64,000 bases of DNA, taken from Viridothelium virens. Taxonomy: Eukaryota > Ascomycota > Dothideomycetes > Trypetheliales > Trypetheliaceae. Position 1 is the first letter of the stretch. Every line of letters starts with the position of its first letter. This document shows, piece by piece, positions 11,597 through 21,924 of the stretch. The stretch covers positions 248,001 through 312,000 of the forward strand of contig ML991776.1 of NCBI GenBank assembly GCA_010094025.1, given 5' to 3'. The notes under the pieces are model-generated. The model was not told where the DNA came from, made no database searches, and saw nothing but the letters and a program-made list of their open reading frames with translations. Made by a program: the position numbers and the translations under genes.

Positions 11597-13563
11597 ATGG
11601 CAGAACCTATGACAGAGAAGCTCTCGGTTCAGGTGACCCCAACTATACCGCAGAAGCTAAACGATTCAGAGACGACCGTAGATACTACAGAGGGCTCGGC
11701 CTCTAGTCAAGACAACGAATCGAACTACCTGTGTGGATGGAGACTCCACGTACTAACACTGGGGTATGTAAAAAGTAGAACCCGTTACACCTCTCTGAAC
11801 GCATGACCGCTGATGGCTAAAGACTTTGTGTGGGAATTTTCATTGTCAACTTTGAGGTCTCAATCGTGAGCACGTCTCTTGTTGCTATTACCGATAACTT
11901 GAAGCACTTTAGCCAGAGTAGCTGGATCATCACTGCATACCTTTTGACCTACACAAGCTTCATGATAATCCTAGCAAAGCTGAGCGATGTCTTCGGCCGT
12001 AAGACGGTCATCCTCTGCTCCATGTTCACGTTCACCGTATTCTCAGGAGGCTGCGGAGCCGCACAGACAATGATCCAACTGTATGCCTGATAGAAAACTT
12101 ACTCTATCTTTTCTAATAACAGAGGTATAGCATCATCTGCCGGGTATTTCAAGGTATCGGCGGAAGTGGGGTCTATTCGCTCACGATGGTCATACTCTTC
12201 GAGATGATCCCTCCACGAAAATATCCAGCATATTCTGTTCTCGTAACGTCGCTGTTTGCTCTGTCGATGACGCTGGGCCCGGTGTTTGGCGGTCTTATCA
12301 ACCTACATTCCACATGGAGATGGGTGTTTCTGCTCAAGTAAGTCATTAACTCAAGAGATGGTCATGAGAAAGGCATGGTGGAATCTCACCGCTCACGGTA
12401 ATGGATAGTGTTCCTGGCGGCGTCGTGAATATGATGCTGCTAACGATATCGATTCCGAAGCATTTCCCCAATCATGGATCCATGGCCCAGCGTCGGCCAT
12501 TCTCGATTAGGAGGATAGATTTTATAGGCGGATTGCTTTTGCTTGTGGCTATGACTCTACATATTACCGGATTGGAACAAGCAGCTAATCTCCATGCCTG
12601 GACGTCGAAGGAGGTGCAAGCACCTTTGATCATATCTGCGCCCATTTGGCTGGGCTTTTTTGCTTCTCAATGGGATGCCAGCAAGGAGCATAGACAACGG
12701 GAGCCCGTCTTTCCCTGGAGGTTCTGCGAGAATAGGGTACTTGTTGGTCTTATTGTGTAGGTCTACCAACAATGACTTTTGCAAAATATTGTCAGATGTC
12801 GACTGACGATCGATGATATGCTTTTGAAGCAACTCCTTCCTCAGTGGAACAGTTTCTACCTCTTGCATAATCTTAATTCCTGTCAGATACCAGGCGGCTG
12901 TCGGTGCCTCTCCTCTGCAAGCTGGCATCCGCTTGATTCCACTCTCAGTCACAATTCAGATCGGAGCAATGCTAGTGGCTATACTGGCCAGGAATGGCAG
13001 GATGCCCCCCATATATCTAACCTTCGTTGGCGCAATGTTTCAGGTGATTGGCTGTGTTTTCTTATCACGTGGCTCACACGAAGTCCCGGACTGGAGGGGC
13101 ACATATGGAATCGAAGCTATTACCGGAATAGGCGTCGGACTTGGCATTGGTGTCGTGACATTGATGACACCATTTGTCATAGAGAAGAGAGATCTCTGTA
13201 GGTGTCTATTGATCCACTTTGAGCTATTTGGACATCTTGCTCATACCCATTGTAGCTGTAGCTACAGCCGCAATCGTACAATTTCGATTTCTCGGTGGAG
13301 CAACTGCGCTTGCCATCTTGACGGCGGTCGGTAACACCTGGCTGCGGGATGTGCTACAGGGAGTGCTAACACCTGAGCAACTGACGACGGTTTTCCGGAC
13401 ACCAGAAATTATCAATTCCTTTCCTGCGGAACCGAGGGATACAGTGCGTGGCGCCTTCGTCAAGAGCTTTGATCTAGAGATGCGTATCCTTATCGGATTC
13501 AGTGCGGCGGAATTCCTTTTCACTCTGTTGATGTGGCAGAAGAAACATGTCTTGTTGGAATAG
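11597..13563 (+). CDS. MFS transporter, drug:H+ antiporter type (DHA)
   Basis: Six exons: 11597..11763, 11823..12080, 12125..12337, 12409..12756, 12830..13197 and 13256..13563, all GT..AG, 553 aa. The apparent stops between the open frames all fall inside introns, so the gene reads as intact. The N-tail is about 50 polar residues. The first membrane segment begins at LHVLTLGLCVGIFIVNFEVS. The motif A loop is ILAKLSDVFGRKTVIL, and the motif-C-like ALSMTLGPVFGGLI is typical of proton antiporters. Later segments include VATAAIVQFRFLGG and the last LIGFSAAEFLFTLLMW. It probably has 14 membrane helices, as in fungal toxin or drug exporters, in the plasma membrane. The substrate cannot be told. It has no biosynthetic neighbours that would make it a cluster exporter. 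Confidence 0.9.
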
Positions 13564-14061
13564 ATATCAGCGATGCGACGGGACATATGTTGCGTAAGGG
13601 GAAACGAAGGGTCATGCCACTCTACGAATTGCCAGAAGAGCACACTGATTGTAGGGCTTTCTGTCATCCGAGGAACACTCTATGGGTAATTGTACTTCGC
13701 ATAAAAGACACAAAGACTATACGGGCAAGAGATATTTGTGTGAGTGTTGCGAATGCATTGATACACTCTTTTGATTCGTCCGCGATTCGAGCTTCTGAAC
13801 CCGAAAACGGCTCTTGATATCTGAATGGATACTTATCCAGAGAAAATATGCTGTACTGCCATTACTAATCCACTTTCTTCAGGCGCCAAAATGTTGGAAC
13901 AGTTGTGCTAGTTATGTATTCCAGCTTCATACTCTATCTACAGTCCCCGATAAGTAGTGCCAAACGACAACGTAAGTTCCATTAAACAGACTCGGGTATG
14001 ACACAGAACTCAGAACTAACACAAAGAGAAATATCGTACATGAAAATCATAACGGAATAGC
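13564..14061. other. Intergenic between convergent genes
   Basis: Shared 3' flanks of the MFS gene and the DUF1989 gene. Nothing else recognised. Confidence 0.4.
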
Positions 14062-16058
14062 TTAATCCGCGGCTTTTGGAGTCCCGCGTCTTTCTAATTT
14101 CTTTGGCTTTCTTTTGGGTGTCGCAGACTGATCTCTAGACTGAGATTGCTGACTCATTTCCGAGTCCTGTCTTGAGGGTGTTGGCTTTGCCGTCGGTTGC
14201 TGAGTAGGAGCTTGACTGGGAAGACCTGATTGTGTGGAACCTCTTTTTGGCATGATGTCATTGGTATCTTCTTTCTTAGGCGGCAATTTGGCTGGTGCTT
14301 TGGCTGGTGACGTACTTCCTTTCCGTTGGTCTCTCAATCTGTCTAGAGATGCCTCGGCCCCGGTGAACTGCCTACGCGGACTTGCGGGTGAAGTCGACTG
14401 TGACACTTCGTCACCCGTACCCTGCATGCTCGGCTTTCCTTCACTGTCTTCGACGATGAAGTGCCCAGCTTGCGGCTTCTTTCCATTGATGTCTAGGATG
14501 TCTTGCGGACAGGAACTCATCACTACTACGACATCACGTTCAGCACGTAGTCGAACGTAGTCACCTTTCTTGCATTTGCCTGCTTCAAATGTGACGTTAC
14601 CATCGTCGTCCCATGGGATATTCATGAAGAGGTTCAATGGAGCTGGGACCATGTTTACGGTAACGTCAGCTCCGACAGCTCGAGAGCCTTTCAGTCCAAT
14701 CTTTTGGTTGAATTCCTGAAGCGCAAATACCAAGTTCTCCGCACACGAACCGTGTTTTTCCCAGTCTTTTACGCCCAGGCCTTTGTATCGATGTGGATCG
14801 CATGCGGCGATCAGCGTATCGTGGATACCAGGGGAAGTATCTTCAACCAATGTCATAAGAGGCTCACGGAGATTTGAATAAAACACATCTTTAACCTTGG
14901 GGCGCATGTGGTGCGTTTGTGCTCGGGTGTGAGGCATTGACATGCATTCCATCGGTGGCACTGAGTCGTGGCTTTGACTATAAGCATTGTAGCCAGCATA
15001 TAATGACCCTGCATAGCCAGAACCCGTGGCAGCTATAAATTCGTTAGTGGTATCCAATCAAATGTATGTTGAGAATGTGCTCAAACGTACCTGACAAGCC
15101 AGCAGCGCCAACAGGCGTCTTGGAAAAGTCGTAGAGTTGTTCAGCGTAGGATTTGCCAGGGTTGCGGGCATGCTATTCATGGAGGTTAGTAAGGAAATGC
15201 CTCATTGGATGATTAACTTACTAATGCAGCGAAAGCGGACAACTGGCCTTGCGATGGCAGGTAGGAGGAGAAGCCCTGTCCGGAGGGAATGTAGGCGGAC
15301 CATCCCTTGGAACTCGACTGATTGCCTTCCCCCTTTGAGCTTGACCAGGTAGGCATATATGAACTCCACTTTGATGGCTGAACTTTCCCACCATTGTTTT
15401 GTTGAACTGGCTTCTGATCTTTAAGCTTGGCCGGAGCCTTCTTGGTCTTCCCAGTGTCGGCTTTGTCATTTCCCTGAGGAGTCTTTGGAGATGATGACCA
15501 GGATGGGATGTAAGCGCTCCATTTGGAGGATGAACCCGCCGAATCATCCAGTTTTCCCTTCTGACTACTTGGGTTTTGGTCCGCCGCTTCTGATTTATCC
15601 TCCTGGGATGTTTGAAGATTTCCCTGTGCGCTGTCGCCTGCAGCTTCTACACTTTCATTCTGTACAGATTTACTCTGGTTCGTAATGGTGTCACCGTTCG
15701 GATTGGGGGAGCTCTTCTCTGAATCCCCGGGCTCTCCCCTCTCTTCGGAGTCCTTTTCGTCATTTACTGTCTGAGTATCCTTCTCGCTTGCAGGGGTTGA
15801 AGTCCCTTCGTCTTTCTGGGCCTTTTTCTCGTTGTTTTCCAGAGTGCTTCCTTCGCTCTTTTTACCCTCATTTGGCCGAGCCTGCCCTTGAGACTTCTCG
15901 GTCTTTTTTTGCTTTCCTGTCGGGGGCGCATGAAGTGCAAAGGCCCAGGTATCAATTACCTGGGTACCAGAGCTATTGATTATCTTAATGCTATGGCCTT
16001 GGGGCACGTATGTTGCTGTACCGTGGCGGGCGGGAATGGTTTGAATATTTCCTGACAT
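14062..16058 (-). CDS. DUF1989 domain protein with long low-complexity insert
   Basis: Exons 15222..16058, 15091..15172 and 14062..15032, in frame, 629 aa. DUF1989 is the domain found in urea-carboxylase-associated proteins; its role in fungi is unknown. The domain is split. The first strands (GNIQTIPARHGTATYVPQGH and VIDTWAFALH) are at residues 1-45. About 230 polar residues follow. The domain then resumes at ECMSMPHTRAQTHHMRPK and runs to VVVVMSSCPQDI. A basic, Ser/Pro-rich tail of about 120 residues ends in Arg/Lys clusters. The insert holds three copies of a W-S-(A/S)-Y-(I/M)-P motif (KWSAYIPSWSS, KWSSYMPTWSS, GWSAYIPSGQ) just before AFAALHARNPGKSYAEQLYDF. A split domain of this kind is, from memory, usual in filamentous ascomycetes. 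Confidence 0.87.
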
Positions 16059-16851
16059 GGCTACGCACAGAAGCGAGGCTATGAGAAAGAGCTATTAGGC
16101 CAGGAAGAACCGGGGGAAAAAAAAAAAAAAAAAATAAAGGTCGCGGCGTGACGGTTCGACTGGATTAGATTGTCGAGGAATGCATATGCAACAATGTGGA
16201 GGGACGTCAGTATAAATCCAAGAAATTGGACAAAACCCCTACGTAATCTTGCATTGGCTCTTCGGGAGATCTGCACCCCAGCTTTGGTGGCTGGTATCTC
16301 CTCTGATTGGCCACGATTAATCCCCCTCTCAACTTCTCGAAAAGCTGAGCTTGAGTAGAAATTCGAATCTCCAAGTTTTGCAAGAATGACGGCCTCGAAC
16401 TACAGTGAGAGGGAGAGCAAGACCAACGAACAATATCCACTTAACTGCTCTAGCAAACGTGTGACAGCGCGCATTCCTTCTAGTATCTAGGTATCAGCCC
16501 CTTAGTTTTCTCCTATCTATTTACCAGGTATTGATACTGCAAACTCACTACCCTTGTCGGACTAGATTTTATATTATTCATACATTCATTAGCGATACTG
16601 CCGAAGATTCGTCTAAGTACAAAGTTTACCCGTAACCTTACACTTTCTATTTCACTGTATGTTTCTGGACAGTCGCTACGAGGAGCAAGACATGAAAACC
16701 TAAGACATGAAAACCTCCGACATTACACACAAATGTTCTCTAATGGCTGTAAACTTGCCATATAAGAGCGGCGGCGACCTGCGATTTGTGTAATCTTTGT
16801 GAACTCCATTCCAAACGTAGCCAAATTCGTGACTATCATGATAGCATCTTC
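16059..16851. other. Intergenic; poly-A tract and small tandem duplication
   Basis: Upstream of the DUF1989 gene and downstream of the PTH11-like gene. Holds an A-rich run near 16,117-16,135 and an exact 15-bp tandem duplication (AAGACATGAAAACCT twice) at 16,687-16,716. No gene recognised. Confidence 0.5.
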
Positions 16852-18282
16852 TCAAGAGGCATGAGCATCATTCACTTCGACGGACACTAGAAAATCTCGA
16901 CGAACTCGTATACCATCTTCAATATCGCCACCTGAGTCAGAGGGTAGTTCCGTTATCGCGGAGTCGTTATGATCCTGCTGGATTGAGGTTGCTCGACTTG
17001 TTCTCTGACTATAGCCGATTTGAACGCCATCCTTGGTCCTGTCGGCCAATCTGAGCTGGAATTCATCATCGTCTTGTGTGCCGCTAGCACTTGATTTGCC
17101 AAATGGCCGGGAGAATTTGCTCGATCGTGCACTGAGTTTAAAGCTTTGGCTCGACCGTGGTGTCCTCTGTTGCCTTTGTTTCCGGAAGAAGACCCCACAA
17201 GGTGGTAGACAAGCAACCATGATTGCAATGCCAACCTCGGTGTATGTCCAAATCTCGGCGGCAACAATCATCTCTGTTATGTTTCTTTCCGAAAGTCTGG
17301 AGATCTCGACGGCTCGTGCGATAGCGGCAGAGATATCTCTGTGAGAATGAATGTCAGCATTGAAAGGGAAAACAGTCCGGTAATCAAAGAGAGACAGACA
17401 CAAGGCCGAGAGCGAAGACTCCGCTGACAGCAAGCTTTCGTTTGAAGCTCATTTGCAGTCGCCAGACGATGAACTGGGGGAGTGACCAAATTGCGATGTC
17501 GTTGACGACGCCCCAAGAAGCATTTACTAGATATGATGTTGACGTATGACCACAATGTCCACCGGGGATACTTTTGTCCCAATTGTATTTAAAGGGTACG
17601 CAGTTCACGAAAGCGTCGATTATTATGAACAGGCAAACGCCGAGGTTACTAATTAGAATCATCCACACTTGGAGATAGTTAGTTCAGTCGTGATTGATGC
17701 ATAGGGTACATACTCGATCGTTGGAACCATGTCTGAGGGAAAATACGCATGTTGAAGAAACATATTGAAGCTCTAACGAGAAATAGAGCAATAGCGAAGA
17801 CGAGTTGTAAGATTATAAAATGCTTTGAGGATAGAATTAGCTTCACATTCGCATCGGGAGAGAGTGCGCCACAAGTGCTCTACATACTTTGAGTAGGTTC
17901 ACCAGTTCCGCCTCGGAGACCTGGGTTATTGGGAGACCAACACCACCAGCAAAGACGGCTGTCGCGTCGTCAACCATAGCAATGTTTATCATAACATCTG
18001 TTTGAAGGCTTACCATAGTACTGAACGCCAATTTCAGCGGCGAAGAAGACCTACAAGACTTGAGAGTGAATATGCTGGCTCCTGTACACCGAGAACGTTA
18101 TTCACATGGCGGGTAGGACTTACGAACGAAGCAAAACATAGCCAGTCGTCAGTAGCGAAGGGCAATCTCTTGAAGCGTCTAGCGCAGACTCTTGCAACAA
18201 TAGCGATGCTGCATAGGATCAAAAAGGCTAAAGCTACTCCAAAGAAGACCTTTGCTTTGTAGGTATCGAGACCCCGTCCCAT
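16852..18282 (-). CDS. PTH11-type seven-helix membrane protein (fungal rhodopsin-like domain)
   Basis: Six exons: 18124..18282, 18014..18050, 17888..17958, 17714..17822, 17400..17667 and 16852..17338, with exons as small as 37 nt, 376 aa, all in frame. The order of features matches the fungal rhodopsin-domain (SAT4/PTH11-like) family. Helix 1 is VFFGVALAFLILCSIAIVAR, followed by the DDWLCFASFVFFAAEIGVQYY signature after a basic loop and GGVGLP before helix 3. Then come MWMILISNLGVCLFIIIDAF, the NCVPFKYNWDK loop, YLVNASWGVVNDIAIWSLPQ and WTYTEVGIAIMVACLPPC. A 110-residue Ser/Arg-rich cytoplasmic tail follows. Such proteins sit in the plasma membrane and are candidate receptors; Pth11 of Magnaporthe senses surface cues. 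The ligand is unknown. The CFEM domain some members have is absent. Confidence 0.88.
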
Positions 18283-19316
18283 AACCGCAATCTTGCTGGC
18301 AAGGGCACTTCGGATCGAATATCTATCCGAAAGGACACACGTACAAAGAGAGAAAGAACATTGAATGCTGCAGAAGCGGGGACGACAGAGTAATTACTGG
18401 TCAGGGACTCAAGAATCGCAAGGATAGATACAGGTTGTGCATTGTGCCTTGACACGCGATACACCGTATTATTATGACAGACAGGACGTACTCTGATTAT
18501 TGGTAATACTTGCGTATAGCTTGGCGTAGCATCTTGCGCTATCGCCCAAGGACTCCGACTAAAAACCATGGTCGTGGCTTGTAGGAACGCGGCCTAAGGA
18601 GGACTTCCTCCAGCCATCTCCACAAGCAACCTTGAACGAGTTGCATTCCCGAAACCAGCAGAACCTTATCATGCACGAAAACGTCGCATCGGGAGGTAAA
18701 CCCGTGGGACGGCGAGACGTCGGCGTGACCGCGCAGGGCACATACAAGCTAGGAATTTCCTCGCTCTACACGTGCTGTACCTTGCCATATCACAGTGGCG
18801 ATCTATTGATCCGCATCTGTTGGATGCTTTGGGCAAGAGACCCCAGCCAAGACGGGGCAAGATTGTGGCAAGTCTTGAGTAAGGTTGTCGCAGCGGCCCG
18901 CAAGCTGCACGAGCGAGCAATACCTAATCATGCACTGCATGTTGTTTCATTCTGATCATCTGATGAGTTTTGCAGAGACTTCGATAGGATCGCAGCGAAA
19001 AGGTCTTCCGAATGGTTCACTTGCCTATTCCTTCGGTCAGACAGGTTTCGGGTTGTGCGGATTGCGGAGTACTTCTCAGAAGGTTTGACGGAGCATGCAT
19101 CCGAGCGCTTTGGTGGCTTTATTCCATACCTTACCTTATTTAATTAGTCGTAGGAGGTGGTCTCCATCCCTACCAAGGTTTAACTTCCCCTGCGGACACC
19201 AATCCTTAGCCGATCGGCAAACCTCCCTCCGATCTCCCCGAAATTAGCCTTACACGCCACACGCCATCTAATTTGCGTCAACGAGTCTTTTCCCTTTCAT
19301 CTCAGTCCACGGCCAG
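18283..19316. other. Divergent promoter region, PTH11-like / CYC2
   Basis: About 1 kb between outward-facing genes. Open frames are short and overlap on both strands. Nothing recognised. Confidence 0.4.
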
Positions 19317-20516
19317 ATGAGACTGTTTTGGACTCATTGCGCACGACTGTCGTCCACAGCTATCAGCAACCAGATCCAATTCATAGCCCATCGTTCCCCC
19401 TCTGGGACGTATCACCGATCTCACGTAAGAAATGTGTCAACGATCAACAACAGACAAAGACCGGTACGCTTTACGCGTCTTGCGCTCATCATTCTCACCT
19501 CTAGTGCGGTAGCCGGCTACCTGTTCAGAGCATTCGTGAAATCGGACCGAACGTCTACCTGGGATACCTCGTCATTCCTCGATCCCCATTCCTTCAGGAC
19601 CTTTACTTTAGTCGCAAAAGACCCAGTCACCTCCACGAGCAGCATATTCTGCATTCGCCCTACCAATGGCGAACTTGACGCAAAGCGATTGCAAGAATTA
19701 TGGGATAGTGGAATCTGGAGTGTGCAAATAAAACAGCCTCAACTGCAGATTGTCAGAGCGTACACTCCACTACCACCAGATCTCGGTGCAGGAAACGGTC
19801 AGGAGAATGACGCGTCGAATGAGCTACGATTTCTGATCCGCAAAGAAGAGAGCGGGGAGGTCTCTGGATATCTTCATCGACTTCCGACGGGGAGCCAGAT
19901 TGAAGTCAGACGGGCAAATGTCGAGTACCAGCTTCCCCCAAATGCTACGGAAGTACTCTTCTTAGCTGGAGGAACAGGTATTGCTCCGGCCATGCAATTG
20001 GCTTTCGCAACCCTCCGTCGTCCGTCTACGCGGAACCATATCATGTGGGCAAATCGTCGGAGGGAGGATTGCATGGGAGCTGTCTCTCCGGCTGATACAT
20101 CAAAAAGATTCGATGCGAAATCATGGCTACCAGGTGCATGGGGTCCATCCAACACAAGAGAAAGTAGACAATCGGTGTCTCACCCTAATGAGCCTAACGC
20201 AATCGTGCGCCAGCTTCGGCATTACGAAAAGGCTTCCAAAAAAGAGATTGGTCAGACGCTCAGTGTCGAAAGTTTTGTTGATGACGAGCAGTCGTTTATA
20301 ACACCGGACCGGATCAAAAGCTTCCTAAACTCAGGAGTGGCGAATCATAAAGATGAAGCGCAACCATTGCGACAGATTCTCGTCGCGGGCCCAGACGGAT
20401 TTGTGGCTCATTGGGCAGGCAAGAAGCCCATAGAAGGAAGCGGGGATCCCCAAGGTCCGTTGGGTGGAATTTTGTCCCAACTAGATACCCGAGGCTGGAG
20501 AGTCTGGAAACTCTAA
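19317..20516 (+). CDS. CYC2: Cyc2-type mitochondrial flavoprotein for cytochrome c maturation
   Basis: Single exon, 399 aa. The N-terminus (MRLFWTHCARLSSTAISNQ) is basic and acid-free, as for mitochondrial import. One membrane segment follows at about residues 53-72 (LALIILTSSAVAGYLF), then a ferredoxin-reductase-type FAD domain. The flavin/phosphate motif is IVRAYTPLPPD (in place of the usual RxYS/T), then GYLHRLPTGSQIEVR, then the NAD-binding start FLAGGTGIAPAMQLA. A ragged C-terminal part contains a polar insert and ILVAGPDGFVAHWAGKK. Yeast Cyc2 is an inner-membrane FAD protein facing the intermembrane space that reduces haem before ligation to apocytochrome c. The fit in layout and length is good; a more distant cytochrome-b5-reductase relative is possible. 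Confidence 0.82.
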   Translation: MRLFWTHCARLSSTAISNQIQFIAHRSPSGTYHRSHVRNVSTINNRQRPVRFTRLALIILTSSAVAGYLFRAFVKSDRTSTWDTSSFLDPHSFRTFTLVAKDPVTSTSSIFCIRPTNGELDAKRLQELWDSGIWSVQIKQPQLQIVRAYTPLPPDLGAGNGQENDASNELRFLIRKEESGEVSGYLHRLPTGSQIEVRRANVEYQLPPNATEVLFLAGGTGIAPAMQLAFATLRRPSTRNHIMWANRRREDCMGAVSPADTSKRFDAKSWLPGAWGPSNTRESRQSVSHPNEPNAIVRQLRHYEKASKKEIGQTLSVESFVDDEQSFITPDRIKSFLNSGVANHKDEAQPLRQILVAGPDGFVAHWAGKKPIEGSGDPQGPLGGILSQLDTRGWRVWKL

Positions 20517-21087
20517 GCAGCTTCTCAAGCCTCAGCTTATAGAGAATCGCTCAAGAAAAGGTTTATCTGTGATGCGTGCACGAGTATGGCGACCTGGGGA
20601 TCAGATGTGATGTCATGCTGCCTGCTTGTCAAAGTGCTTGAACTCAGCCCAAATGGCTGCTGTACGGATTCGTAGGCTCTCTTCCTTACCCAATTTAATG
20701 TGTATACTTGCTTATTGGACGGCCACAGCTTTCTACGAGGCGAACCACTCCCTTTACTAGTTCGGCAGTCGCTCGCAATGGTTAGTTACGACATCCCTCT
20801 GATTTTTCCACAAGAGCCAATGCATGTGCGAGGGACGACTCTCCCTCAAATTTCTTGTACAGAATCAGCAGCGTCGCGTTCGTTGACGTTTCATTGCCGT
20901 TTATAGAGGTATTTCTCGAAAATCGTAATACATATAATTTCAACAAGAGGTCTTTATTAACAATCTTCAAAAGATATGATAGTTTAATGCACTCTACCGA
21001 GCTTCTCCGTCCCAACGCAACCGACTCACGACACCAAACCAAATTTTTCGTCAGCCATGTTGTACGCATCGAATCGGCAATACCGAC
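20517..21087. other. Intergenic between convergent genes
   Basis: 3' flanks of CYC2 and of the GPI-anchored protein gene. Nothing recognised. Confidence 0.4.
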
Positions 21088-21924
21088 TTAAAGGACAGCC
21101 AATCCCATGACGCCCATCGCAGCCATAGCCCAGACCATCAGACCTTGCACCGCAATCTCCGAATTTACAGTGGCGCTGCCTGCAGAAGAAGCGCTCTTGC
21201 TAGAAGAACTGCTCGGGGAGCTCGAGGTGCTCGAACTTTTCGCTCCTGACGTGCTTGTCGAGACCGGTGTACTCGTAGGTTTTGGCGAACTCGTAGGTCC
21301 TGGTGTGCCCGTGGGCCCTTGGCTGCCTGTAGGTCCTTGGCTGCCCGTAGGCCCCACGCTGCTGGAAGGTCCAGTCGAAGTCGACGGGCTCGAGCTGGAC
21401 GGAGTTGTTGGGCTTGATGAACTCGAGCTGTCCGAAGTCGAGCTCGACGAGCCATCCGAAATCGTCACCCCGTTCGAGATCGTCACGCCCGGCGCTCCAT
21501 TTATTCCTCCAATTGCGGTAACGCCCTGTGCCCCATCTTCTCCTCCTGATGCGGTGACTCCAGGTGCTCCATCTCCTCCGCTAATCGTTTCTGTGACTCC
21601 GGGGCTGTCTGCTCCGGAGATGGTCGTGCCCCCAAAGTTGACCGACGGGCCAATGTTGACGGGGACGCCATCTCCTCCGCTTGCTGTGACTGCGGGACTG
21701 TCTGCTCCGCCGATTGTCGTCCCTACGTTTCCGTTCGTTGCATAGATGACCGTCGCAGGGATTTGGATGGGGGTGCCGCCCTGTCTCTTGACGTTGGCAG
21801 GAAGACGATTGATGGAATCAAATTGATCGTCAGAGTTCTGGTTCGAGGCGGGTTGCGTAACACCAGAGGCGACAAAGGCGCCTAGAAGGACGAGGAGAGA
21901 GCGCGTGGAATACATCTTCGCCAA
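21088..21924 (-). CDS. Predicted GPI-anchored Ser/Gly/Pro-rich cell-surface protein
   Basis: Single exon, 278 aa. A signal peptide is visible (MYSTRSLLVLLGAFVASGVTQ), followed by a Lys-Arg site near residue 46. The middle (about residues 60-155) is built of degenerate repeats around Gly-Ala-Asp-Ser-Pro-x-Val-Thr and Gly-Gly-Asp-Gly-x-Pro-Gly-Val-Thr. Then come runs of Ser, a collagen-like Gly-Pro-Thr-Gly-Ser-Gln-Gly repeat and a Ser/Thr/Pro stalk. The end is a small-residue site (SSAGSATVNS) plus a hydrophobic tail (MVWAMAAMGVMGLAVL) typical of a GPI attachment signal. It has no enzymatic domain. Likely role is a heavily O-glycosylated wall or surface protein. Repeat-driven length change between strains is expected. 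Confidence 0.78.
   Translation of the reverse strand: MAKMYSTRSLLVLLGAFVASGVTQPASNQNSDDQFDSINRLPANVKRQGGTPIQIPATVIYATNGNVGTTIGGADSPAVTASGGDGVPVNIGPSVNFGGTTISGADSPGVTETISGGDGAPGVTASGGEDGAQGVTAIGGINGAPGVTISNGVTISDGSSSSTSDSSSSSSPTTPSSSSPSTSTGPSSSVGPTGSQGPTGSQGPTGTPGPTSSPKPTSTPVSTSTSGAKSSSTSSSPSSSSSKSASSAGSATVNSEIAVQGLMVWAMAAMGVMGLAVL

Noticed and set aside
11597-13563. MFS gene as a decayed pseudogene (frames broken at several places)
   Set aside because: Every break coincides with a GT..AG intron and the joined frame reads through all motifs without a stop.
16687-16716. 15-bp tandem duplication as a target-site duplication of a mobile element
   Set aside because: The copies are directly adjacent with nothing between, so it is a simple slippage duplication.
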